From: Rheinheimera tangshanensis
GTDB taxonomy: Bacteria; Pseudomonadota; Gammaproteobacteria; Enterobacterales; Alteromonadaceae
Assembly (NCBI RefSeq): GCF_014645135.1
Contig: NZ_BMLH01000002.1
Span: forward strand, 124,001-188,000
DNA length: 64,000 nt
Direction of reading: 5' to 3'
Each line of letters starts with the position of its first letter. The stretch's first letter is position 1. The position numbers were made by a program, and so were the translations under genes. Positions 51,096-58,836 of the stretch are shown here, piece by piece. Below the pieces are notes generated by a model. That model had not been told where the DNA came from. It saw only the letters and a list, made by a program, of their open reading frames with translations, and searched no databases.

Positions 51096-51629
51096 ATGGC
51101 TCTTATCAATATTCTTGTTGCAGTGAATGCCTCTGAACTGGCATCACGTTTAGCTGATGGTTCTATGAAGCCTGGTTCTGTCAGCAGTCCAACCAATCTG
51201 GGGGCCTGGGGAGGCTCTGATGTCTTTGTCTCTATGATTGCTCAAAACAGCTATGTTGCCAGTGATCAGGGGGGGTCTGAGCTGGATATCAAAGCGAACT
51301 CAGGTGATACAGTACGCTGGACTGTCAGTACTTTTGACGGAGACACAGATTACACAGCGTTTTTATACAATGGCAGTTTTAACCCGTCTGCCAGCATTAC
51401 GGCTTTGAATTACTTTAATATGCATACCAGTGTTTATCTGCCAAGTGGCTCAGATCCGGTCAATGGTACTTTACAGCTGTTCCACAACAATGCTTATGCG
51501 ACCCAAGGTACTGTGATTGAAGCTGGTCAGAAAATTCAATACACCCTGAGCTTTAAACTGGTCAACAACAGCACCGGAGCCATTATTGGCTACTTCACCT
51601 GGGATCCATTTATCAGTATTTCGAACTAA
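51096..51629 (+). CDS. PixA/AidA-family inclusion-body-type protein
   Basis: A 177-residue protein starting MALINILVAVNASELASRLADGS. The conserved blocks GAWGGSDVFVSMIAQNSYVASDQGGSELDIKANSGDTVRWTVSTFDGDTDYTAFLYN and GQKIQYTLSFKLV are typical of PixA/AidA. Members form crystalline inclusions in Xenorhabdus or are quorum-linked in Burkholderia; biochemical role is unclear. ATG 51096 is 6 bp after AAGGA; ATG 51090 is fused to it. A strong terminator follows. Confidence 0.88.
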   Translation: MALINILVAVNASELASRLADGSMKPGSVSSPTNLGAWGGSDVFVSMIAQNSYVASDQGGSELDIKANSGDTVRWTVSTFDGDTDYTAFLYNGSFNPSASITALNYFNMHTSVYLPSGSDPVNGTLQLFHNNAYATQGTVIEAGQKIQYTLSFKLVNNSTGAIIGYFTWDPFISISN

Positions 51630-51645
51630 ATTGTTGTTGCAGACA

Positions 51646-51670
51646 AGGCCTGAGATTTCAGGCCTTTTTT
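51646..51670 (+). terminator. Rho-independent terminator after the PixA/AidA gene
   Basis: Stem AGGCCTGA (51646-51653) / TCAGGCCT (51658-51665) with a four-base loop, running directly into TTTTT. It lies 17 bp after the stop codon. Confidence 0.9.
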
Positions 51671-51909
51671 CAGTCTGCTGCAAAGCCACACTACTTAACG
51701 CTCCGCTGGTCTATCAGGATTAAGCCTCGTTGTTGCATAACAGTTTAGGGGGCAATGTCGTATCAGTTTGGTCTCAGGTTAATCATATGTAAATTTTGAG
51801 CTGGACTAAAAGTAGTGTCAGGTTCATAATTTTGTCTCTTTTTTGAAAACAAAATCATGCAGACTTAACTACCGCCATGCTGTTTTCCAATTCATGGAGT
51901 GAAGGCCTT

Positions 51910-52155
51910 ATGCAAGAAGCTCTGGTGTTAAAAGTGGAGTTGCTTAAATCACTGCGGCAGCAACGTTTTCTTAGTCAGGAAGATCTATTTAATGCCTGCC
52001 AGCAGCGTTCGTTGCGGGTCTCATTGGCGACCATTAAAAGGGCGGAGACAGGCAAAAAAGTCAGTTACCGCACAGTACGGGAATTGTCCGCATTTTACGC
52101 TGTGCCAGCTTTGTCTTTGGTACTGCAGGAATCAGCTGACTCCGGCCAGGTTTAG
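51910..52155 (+). CDS. Small HTH (XRE-like) DNA-binding protein
   Basis: An 81-residue protein: MQEALVLKVELLKSLRQQRFLSQEDLFNACQQRSLRVSLATIKRAETGKKVSYRTVRELSAFYAVPALSLVLQE. It has the Q-E-x-L and I-x-R-x-E-x-G-x-x-x-x pattern of Cro/C1-type HTH proteins. The ATG at 51910 follows GAAGG; an ATG at 51877 would add 11 residues. There is no other domain. It may control the PixA/AidA gene or act alone; sequence cannot tell. Confidence 0.65.
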   Translation: MQEALVLKVELLKSLRQQRFLSQEDLFNACQQRSLRVSLATIKRAETGKKVSYRTVRELSAFYAVPALSLVLQESADSGQV

Positions 52156-52169
52156 CTGGATTCTGAGCG

Positions 52170-52574
52170 TTACTTTTCAGGAAAACGTTGCTTTTCAGCC
52201 ATACATTTTGCTTTGGTCAATACAAATAGTTGTCCTGATTTATTGTGTTTCAACTGGCACTGTCCCTGCTCAATTTGTAGGATAAACAAGTTAGCTAAAT
52301 CCATATGACGGCCATCCAAAGGACGACCTTTATCATCCCGTAGCACCGCAGACTCGACCCAGATCTGGCTTTCAAATAAATAAACATTGTCGGCCAACTT
52401 TACCAAAGGGCCGCCTACGGCTTTTTGGATCTGTTGCTGTAGTTCCAGCTTCACTTCTGGTGAGCTTTCTGTCAGTACTGCAGGTTCTGCTACGGCCTGA
52501 ACTTGCTGACAGGCGCTGACTATCAGCAACATGCTGCCTAAAGTGGCATATTTTAAAAATAAGGTTGTCTTCAC
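52170..52574 (-). CDS. Small lipoprotein of unknown function, coupled to the S41 protease gene
   Basis: A 134-residue protein with a lipoprotein signal (MKTTLFLKYATLGSMLLIVSA-C) and no recognised domain in the rest (LQQQIQKAVGGPLVKLADNVYLFESQIWVESAVLRDDKGRPLDGRHMDLANLFILQIEQGQCQLKHNKSGQLFVLTKAKC). Two late cysteines could form a disulfide. It starts with GTG sharing one base with the stop of the protease gene, so the two are translationally coupled. Confidence 0.7.
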   Translation of the reverse strand: MKTTLFLKYATLGSMLLIVSACQQVQAVAEPAVLTESSPEVKLELQQQIQKAVGGPLVKLADNVYLFESQIWVESAVLRDDKGRPLDGRHMDLANLFILQIEQGQCQLKHNKSGQLFVLTKAKCMAEKQRFPEK

Positions 52575-54268
52575 TACTGCTGGTCTCTGATGGGTTGACG
52601 AATACTATTATTGAATACGTTGTCTGTTGGATTTTTGACTGCGAAGCCATCTGCTACAGCGGCGCCTGATAAAGCAGTAGCCAGAGTGGTTTTGGCTCCA
52701 AACTTATTCGTCGCAGCAGAAGCTGGCAGAGTCGGGCAACTATTATTTTCCATATAATACAATGCAGCTTCTAACATATCTTCCTGCTGGTCGCCTAAGG
52801 CTTTAGAGAAATCATCGGCCACAGGGCAGCCTTTCACATCAGCACTAAAGACAGGGTTGTTGGTTGGATTAAACCCATCTGCGTAGTCGCCAAATCCTTT
52901 GAAATTAATACCACTGAATTGGATGCTAAAGTAGGTTGTGCCGCAGTTGTCCTGTGGATAAAAACCATAAGGTTTGCCACAGGTTTTGCCCCCTATCTGA
53001 ATGATTTCGACATCAACTCCCCTCAGTCCATTGATAAAAGCCTCACTGGCGGAGCAAGTATTGTCTGTGGTTAATACATAAATACGGCTTAAATTTAAAC
53101 TGGGCAAGGTGGTATTGGTTAAAGTCCCTGCTTCGTAGTTTATTTCACGGCTGTAAAAAGGTGTGGGGTTTAAGCTGTCACCTGTGATTGGGTCTGTATT
53201 AGGATATTTATCGTTAAACCGTAAACGTTCAAAATATCTGCCCTGAATAATATCCGGACCCGTGACCATGTAACCCAATTGTGAGGCCAGGGCCAACAAA
53301 CCGCCGCCGTTATAGCGTAAATCCACCACCAGCTCAGAAATAGCAGCTTCACGGAACAACTCAACAGCGTCAATCAGTTGTTGCTGCGCTGGCACTATAT
53401 AGCTGTTAAATTGAAAGTAGCCCACAGCGCCGGAGTCGGTATTGATCACTTTTGCATTCTGTACCGCGCTGGATGCGACATCCGCTGATCTGAGCTGATA
53501 ACTGACGTCGGTATTTTCGACGGTCCTGAATTTAAAACTATGTGTTTCGCCTGCACTGTCGGGAAACAAGCCGGCATTTAAGCTATTGACGCCGCTTCTG
53601 CTGTTTTCATTCACAAAATCTATGCCATCAACTTCAAGTAAAAAGTCACCTCTTTTGACCCCGGCCTGAGCAGCGGGAGAGCCGGGTTCGGTATAGGCTA
53701 CAGTGAAAGAGCGTGGTGCACTGGTCGATACAACTGACCATTTAATGCCATAACCAGAGCTGACACCGGATTGAGATTGCTGTTGGTATTCAGCGGTATT
53801 TTCAGTGTAATGAAATTGATCTTTAGCTACGCCGGAATCTGTGACTGCTGTTGTTTTTAACAAGTCAAAATAAGCCGTGATGCTGTAGCTCGCGGGATCC
53901 ACATCGGCAACTTCGCGATACCAAAGGTAGGTTCTGTTATTCCAGGAGCGTAGCCACATTTTCTCGTGCATGGCTGTGCCTGCTTTATCCGGGTAGGCAC
54001 CTCCATTAAAAGGATCTGTGCCTGAACGCGGCGCTACACAAAAGTTTTTAAACTGAGATTCATCATTAAATTGACCTGCAGTCCAGATGGGAGCCGCCGG
54101 AATGGTGCTGCCAGTGCCACCATTACCCCCCGTATTTCCCGTGCCGCCGGTATTACCAGTCCCAGCAGTATTACCGGTACTGCCGCTCTCAGAACCGCCA
54201 CCGCCACATGCAATTAAGGTTGTCAGAGCAAAGAAAAAGGATAAGGTGAATTTAACATTCTTTGACAT
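52574..54268 (-). CDS. S41-family (C-terminal processing-type) serine protease lipoprotein with PDZ domain
   Basis: A 564-residue protein. The lipobox is LTTLIAC; a Gly/Thr/Asn-rich repetitive linker (TGNTGGTGNTGGNGG) follows, then PDZ (GSPAAQAGVKRGDFLLEVDGIDF) and the S41 catalytic domain (VVDLRYNGGGLLALASQLGYMV; TDNTCSASEAFINGLRG with the nucleophile Ser; GGKTCGKPYGFYP with the general-base Lys). The ATG at 54268 has GGAGAG upstream. Four or more cysteines in the catalytic region suggest disulfides. It is probably anchored in the outer membrane; the substrate is unknown. Confidence 0.87.
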   Translation of the reverse strand: MSKNVKFTLSFFFALTTLIACGGGGSESGSTGNTAGTGNTGGTGNTGGNGGTGSTIPAAPIWTAGQFNDESQFKNFCVAPRSGTDPFNGGAYPDKAGTAMHEKMWLRSWNNRTYLWYREVADVDPASYSITAYFDLLKTTAVTDSGVAKDQFHYTENTAEYQQQSQSGVSSGYGIKWSVVSTSAPRSFTVAYTEPGSPAAQAGVKRGDFLLEVDGIDFVNENSRSGVNSLNAGLFPDSAGETHSFKFRTVENTDVSYQLRSADVASSAVQNAKVINTDSGAVGYFQFNSYIVPAQQQLIDAVELFREAAISELVVDLRYNGGGLLALASQLGYMVTGPDIIQGRYFERLRFNDKYPNTDPITGDSLNPTPFYSREINYEAGTLTNTTLPSLNLSRIYVLTTDNTCSASEAFINGLRGVDVEIIQIGGKTCGKPYGFYPQDNCGTTYFSIQFSGINFKGFGDYADGFNPTNNPVFSADVKGCPVADDFSKALGDQQEDMLEAALYYMENNSCPTLPASAATNKFGAKTTLATALSGAAVADGFAVKNPTDNVFNNSIRQPIRDQQ

Positions 54269-54415
54269 TCTATCTCTCCATTTGACTGCACCACAAGGCT
54301 GGCGCTGCACGCCTTATGCCTCAACGGATCTTCTGTCAGTGTATGCCAGCTTTATGATTTTGGTTTGTTCAGATAGTAAAGCTTCCGGAGCTTGTTGTGT
54401 CAGTATATTTACATC

Positions 54416-54442
54416 AGACGGCAGGGCCTGAATAAGCCGTCT
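54416..54442 (-). terminator. Hairpin at the end of the zinc-binding protein gene
   Basis: AGACGGC (54416-54422) pairs with GCCGTCT (54436-54442), beginning at the stop codon of the minus-strand gene. No U-run follows, so termination strength is uncertain. Confidence 0.4.
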
Positions 54443-55272
54443 TAGCGCTCTGTGCCGGGATACTTTCGTTTTGCCGCACAGACAAAAGCAAAATTTCCGG
54501 GCATCACTAAATCTGGATGGCGAATTTTATTAAACAAAGCCCAGCCTCCTTTGTAGCGTCCGGGTTCAATACGATGCATATACTGGCCACCTTTTTGCCC
54601 ATCCAGCATGGCGATCACTCTGTTACCTTCGACGACAAAACCATCTCCCGACGGATCGACAAAATGTCCCTTGGTCAGCAGGACTCTGTCGTTGCAAAGC
54701 TGAGCAGTAAACTGCAATCTGCGTTGCTGATCCCTGATTTTCAGAGTATTGACTTCATAGCTGTACTCCCAGTGTTCGGGGCTTTGTTTGAGTTCACCCT
54801 TTTCCACGTCGATCAGCACCTGACCTGCAGCATCTGACATCATAAAAGAAAAACATAACCAGCCGGATTCTGAATACAGAGTAAAAAACTCTTGCCCGTT
54901 CACCCAAATACAATACTGTTCAGTTTCCGTAGCAGCAAAGTCAGCATATACAGTATTCATCCCGACAGAGACCTGCACCCTGCGATGTGGATCAAAACTA
55001 AAACCAGGTTTATTGATACGTTGTTGGTTAAAAGGCTGATTAACACGTTCCGCCAGAGTGGAACGGCTCAGTAAGGTGCTGTTGAGTTGTTTTGCATGCA
55101 AGGGGCAAATCAGCACAGCAGACTGATGATTGGGCTGCTGGTAGTAACGAAATACAGGGGAGCCACAGAAAACGCAGCCATAAAAACACTGCTGGCGAGT
55201 TTGTAATTTTTGTTGTTGTGTCAGATCTGCTGCCAGAATTAATGCTGACTGATGTTCCTCAACTGGCTGCAT
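54442..55272 (-). CDS. Unassigned protein with N-terminal HNH/zinc-ribbon-like module
   Basis: A 276-residue cytosolic protein. The N-terminal part has CVFCGSP and later LICPLHAKQLN, a C-x2-C...C-x2-H spacing like HNH-type zinc modules. The rest is beta-rich: VSVGMNTVYADFAATETEQYCIWVNGQEFFTLYSESGWLCFSFMMSD, then LLTKGHFVDPSGDGFVVEGNRVIAMLDGQKGG. The second HNH histidines of active nucleases are not obvious, so catalytic function is unproven. The gene is monocistronic as far as can be seen. Confidence 0.6.
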   Translation of the reverse strand: MQPVEEHQSALILAADLTQQQKLQTRQQCFYGCVFCGSPVFRYYQQPNHQSAVLICPLHAKQLNSTLLSRSTLAERVNQPFNQQRINKPGFSFDPHRRVQVSVGMNTVYADFAATETEQYCIWVNGQEFFTLYSESGWLCFSFMMSDAAGQVLIDVEKGELKQSPEHWEYSYEVNTLKIRDQQRRLQFTAQLCNDRVLLTKGHFVDPSGDGFVVEGNRVIAMLDGQKGGQYMHRIEPGRYKGGWALFNKIRHPDLVMPGNFAFVCAAKRKYPGTER

Positions 55273-55482
55273 ATCGATAAAACCTGCACAAATTTGCTGT
55301 AAAATTTAAGTCTCTAAAGTAACTGAGTCACTCAGACTTTCACAATGGCTGAAAGCGGAAAAAGTTAAAAAAGCCTGACCAGTGTTGCTGCCGATCATTG
55401 TTTTTGTGTTCAAACCGCTTTATTTGGAAAAACTGCAATCCCAGACGTTATAGCGCTCTGGCCATACAACTATTGAATGCAG

Positions 55483-56364
55483 TTATGACACTACTTCTGT
55501 TACAGGTTTTTTCCCTGCAGTCAGACTACTGCCCAATGAGGCCGCGATAACAGAAAAGATCGCCAGCCACTGCAACAGACTTAACTGTTCGGCCAGAATA
55601 ATCAGACCAGCTAAAGCGGCTATAGCGGGTTCCATACTCATTAAGATACTAAAACTCTGCGCTGGTAAACGTTTGAGTGCCACCATCTCCAGACTGTACG
55701 GAATCGCACTGGATAGCAGCGCGACGGCAAAAGCAAAAGGCAAGACACTCCAGCTAAAAAGTGTACTTCCGGCAGAGACCAAGCCGATAGGAAATAAAAA
55801 CAAAGCCGCCACAGCCATACCCAAAGCCACAGCTGTACCGCCATGCAGAGCACCACCGGTTTTCTGACCAAAGATAATATAACCCGCCCAACAGGCGCCT
55901 GCGCCTAAAGCCAGAGCAACACCCAGTGGGTCTAGTGCTGTGGCTTCGGTTTGCCAGGGCAACAACAGGCCTATACCTGCCATAGCTAAGGCCACCCACA
56001 GCAAATCCAGCTTACGTTTGGATGACAGTAAAGCGACAGCTAAAGGACCGGTGAACTCTAATGCGACTGCTATTCCTAAAGGAATTCGTTCAATCGCCAG
56101 ATAAAACATCAGGTTCATCCCCCCTAAGCTTATGCCGTAAAACCACAGAGCTTTTTGATCCTGTTTGGCGGGCCACTTTTTCCAGGGCTGAAACACTAAG
56201 GACAAGATCAAAGCGGCAAAACCCACCCTTAATGCTGTGGTGCCCTCTGGCCCAATCACAGGAAATAGGGTTTTAGCTAAAGAGGCACCAGATTGGATCA
56301 CCACCATAGCCACTAAGACACTGGCGATAGCCCACCAAAATGACGCATTACGGCTGTGTGGCAT
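55483..56364 (-). CDS. EamA-family (RhtA-like) inner-membrane exporter
   Basis: A 293-residue protein with ten hydrophobic segments arranged as two EamA repeats (QSGASLAKTLFPVIGPEGTTALRVGFAALILSLVF; IPLGIAVALEFTGPLAVALL; FGQKTGGALHGGTAVALGMAVAALFLFPIGLV; LPFAFAVALLSSAIPYSLEMVALKRLPAQSFSILMSMEPAIAALAGLIILAEQL). These blocks match RhtA, the threonine/homoserine exporter. The substrate is inferred from family only. The ATG at 56364 is preferred to an upstream in-frame start at 56403. Confidence 0.85.
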   Translation of the reverse strand: MPHSRNASFWWAIASVLVAMVVIQSGASLAKTLFPVIGPEGTTALRVGFAALILSLVFQPWKKWPAKQDQKALWFYGISLGGMNLMFYLAIERIPLGIAVALEFTGPLAVALLSSKRKLDLLWVALAMAGIGLLLPWQTEATALDPLGVALALGAGACWAGYIIFGQKTGGALHGGTAVALGMAVAALFLFPIGLVSAGSTLFSWSVLPFAFAVALLSSAIPYSLEMVALKRLPAQSFSILMSMEPAIAALAGLIILAEQLSLLQWLAIFSVIAASLGSSLTAGKKPVTEVVS

Positions 56365-56516
56365 AACATTCTCGGAATCACTGGGAAAAGCAGATTTTAC
56401 CACTCAAAGCCGCTGTCGGGCGACAGAAAATATCAGATCTTTCAAAGTCTTTGACTGGTGGGCTGATGCAGTTTGCGCTAGTCTGCTGCATTGTTTTTTT
56501 GTTTGTCAGGATAGTT

Positions 56517-57518
56517 ATGAAGTTATTCCGTATTCCGCTCTGGCTGTGGTTGTTATTTGTAGTTGCAGGCCTGGGTTATGCTTTTCATCCTTATCTGTTA
56601 GCACAAATGATGCAGATGGAACAAAAACGTCTGTTGGCTCAGCCTGAACCTATGGTTGAGCAGATGCCAGAACGGCTGGACTTTGGGCGGCAGATGGCAG
56701 ATTTGCGTTATCTGGCGTCCGATGAATTGGCGGGCCGTGGCACAGGACAACCCGGTGGAGCTAAAGCTCAGCAATGGCTGGCGGCAGAGTTCACTCACAT
56801 AGGTTTGGTTGCAGCTGGCACAGCAGGTTATTTACAGCCTTATCAGCCTACTACAGGCAAAGCTCAACTGATGAAGGGCGCCGCCAATGTGTTAGGTCGG
56901 ATTGAAGGTTCAGACCCGGCTTTACCTATGTTGGTACTGACAGCGCATTATGATCACTTGGGTGTACATCAGGGCAAGATTTATTTTGGTGCAGATGACA
57001 ATGCATCCGGGGTTGCTGCCTTATTGGCGCTGGCGCGTTATTTTAAGCAATATCCACCTCGTCATACCCTGTTATTTGCTGCTTTGGACAACGAAGAAAC
57101 TGGCATGTGGGGCGCCCGTATGTTGTTTGAGCAAGAGCTGCTCAAACCAGAACAGATCAAGCTGAACATCAATATGGATATGTTAAGTCAGAATACCCAA
57201 CAGCAGCTGATTGCTGTGGGTTCTTATCATTACCCAGAATTAGAAAAACCTTTACAACAACTGCAACAACAAAGTTCAGTGCGTTTATTATTGGGCTATG
57301 ACAGACCCGCCTGGCTAGTGGGGACTCATCAGGACTGGACTTTCAGTTCAGACCACAGAGAATTCCACAAAAGAGCTGTACCCTTTGTCTATTTTGGTGT
57401 GCCGGATCATGCTCACTACCATCAGCCGAGCGATACAGCTGAAAATATTGATCCAGAGTTTTACCGCGAAGTGAGTGAAACCCTGCTGGATGCTGTACTG
57501 TTATTCGACGCCAGCTAA
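56517..57518 (+). CDS. M28-family zinc aminopeptidase, membrane-anchored
   Basis: About 333 residues. An N-terminal hydrophobic anchor (MKLFRIPLWLWLLFVVAGLGYAFHPYLLA) is followed by a PA-less M28 catalytic domain: LTAHYDHLGVHQGKIYFGADDNASGVAALLALARYF, LLFAALDNEETGMWGARMLFEQ, MDMLSQNTQQQLIAVGS, and DHAHYHQPSDTAENIDPEF. These supply the two-zinc ligands (H144, D~159, E in DNEE, D in NMDML, H in AHYH). The ATG at 56517 follows CAGGA; upstream starts at 56466 and 56451 are possible. It probably works in the periplasm. Confidence 0.87.
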   Translation: MKLFRIPLWLWLLFVVAGLGYAFHPYLLAQMMQMEQKRLLAQPEPMVEQMPERLDFGRQMADLRYLASDELAGRGTGQPGGAKAQQWLAAEFTHIGLVAAGTAGYLQPYQPTTGKAQLMKGAANVLGRIEGSDPALPMLVLTAHYDHLGVHQGKIYFGADDNASGVAALLALARYFKQYPPRHTLLFAALDNEETGMWGARMLFEQELLKPEQIKLNINMDMLSQNTQQQLIAVGSYHYPELEKPLQQLQQQSSVRLLLGYDRPAWLVGTHQDWTFSSDHREFHKRAVPFVYFGVPDHAHYHQPSDTAENIDPEFYREVSETLLDAVLLFDAS

Positions 57519-57591
57519 CCAACTTATGAAACTCAGGACCCTGTGCTATGCTGGCCTTATTCCGGCATAGTGCGGCGACTTTTCAGTTTTT

Positions 57592-58836
57592 ATGCGAATT
57601 CTTCACAGCTCCGACTGGCATTTAGGCCAGCATTTTATTGGCAAAAGCAGGGCAGACGAGCACAAAGCTTTGTTTGGCTGGTTAAAACAACAGATTGAAA
57701 TTCATCAGGTTGATGCCCTGATCGTAGCCGGAGATATCTTTGATACTGCCACTCCAGCCAGTTATGCCCGCGAGTTGTATCACCAGTTGATTGTGGATTT
57801 GCAGCCCACAGGCTGCCAACTGGTAATGCTGGGTGGTAATCACGATTCGGTGGCTGTGCTGCAGGAAAGTAAAGAGTTGCTGGCCTGTTTACATACTCAG
57901 GTGGTGCCAGGCTGGCTGGGCGCAGCAGAGTCTCATCTGATGGTACTGAAGAATAAACAAGGTCAGCCCGGTGCTATTCTGGCCGCTTTACCTTTTTTGC
58001 GTGCCCGCGATTTGTTACAAAGCCAGAGTGGCCAGCAGGCCAGCGATAAACAACAGCAGTTACAACAAGCCATAGCAGACTGTTATCAGCAGTGTTTTAC
58101 CAAAGCTCAGGCATTCAAAGCTGAACTCGGATTGGAACTGCCTTTGTTAGCCACAGGGCATCTGACCACAGTGGGTGCCAGCAGTAGTGAGTCGGTGCGG
58201 GAGATTTATATTGGCTCGTTAGAGGCATTTCCTGCCAGCGCTTTTCCAGAATTTAATTACATAGCCCTGGGCCATATTCATCAGCCGCAATTGGTGGCTG
58301 GCAAACCACATATCCGTTACAGCGGCTCGCCTATTCCATTAAGTTTTGATGAGGCCAAACAGCAAAAATCCATGGTGTTGCTGGATTTCACCGCTGCTGA
58401 AGGTGTGATTGAGTTGTTGCCTATCCCTTGTTTTCAGCCGCTTTTGAGCCTGAAATGCAGCTTACCTGAACTGAATTCCTTATTACAGCAACCTCTGGCA
58501 GAGCTTAAAGCAGAACAAAAACTCTGGTTAGAGCTGGTATTAACCGGCAGCGATGGGTACCTGAGTGATTTGCAAAGTCAGGTGCAGCAGCAATTGGATG
58601 GCTTACCGGTGGAGCTATTGAAACTACGTCGCGCCAGAGTAGCGGCAGTAGCGTCTTTAACTGCAGAACAACAAGAGTCTTTACACGAAATGACACCGGA
58701 TCTGGTGCTGGAGCGACGACTGGCGGCAGAAGAGTTAACCGACAGCGAAAAAGCGGAATTTCAGTTGATGCTGCAACAGGTGATGGCGCAGCTGGAACAA
58801 GCTGATCAGCAGCCAGAACCGCAGGTGTTGTCATGA
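57592..58836 (+). CDS. sbcD: SbcD, exonuclease subunit
   Basis: A 414-residue Mre11-type nuclease. Phosphodiesterase motifs: HSSDWHLGQHF, LIVAGDIFDTATP, MLGGNHDSVAVLQES, ATGHLTTVGA, YIALGHIHQPQLVAGKPHIRYSGSPIPLSF. The C-terminal part contains a helical SbcC-binding region. It cuts hairpins and double-strand ends with SbcC. The stop overlaps the sbcC start by 4 bp. Confidence 0.94.
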   Translation: MRILHSSDWHLGQHFIGKSRADEHKALFGWLKQQIEIHQVDALIVAGDIFDTATPASYARELYHQLIVDLQPTGCQLVMLGGNHDSVAVLQESKELLACLHTQVVPGWLGAAESHLMVLKNKQGQPGAILAALPFLRARDLLQSQSGQQASDKQQQLQQAIADCYQQCFTKAQAFKAELGLELPLLATGHLTTVGASSSESVREIYIGSLEAFPASAFPEFNYIALGHIHQPQLVAGKPHIRYSGSPIPLSFDEAKQQKSMVLLDFTAAEGVIELLPIPCFQPLLSLKCSLPELNSLLQQPLAELKAEQKLWLELVLTGSDGYLSDLQSQVQQQLDGLPVELLKLRRARVAAVASLTAEQQESLHEMTPDLVLERRLAAEELTDSEKAEFQLMLQQVMAQLEQADQQPEPQVLS

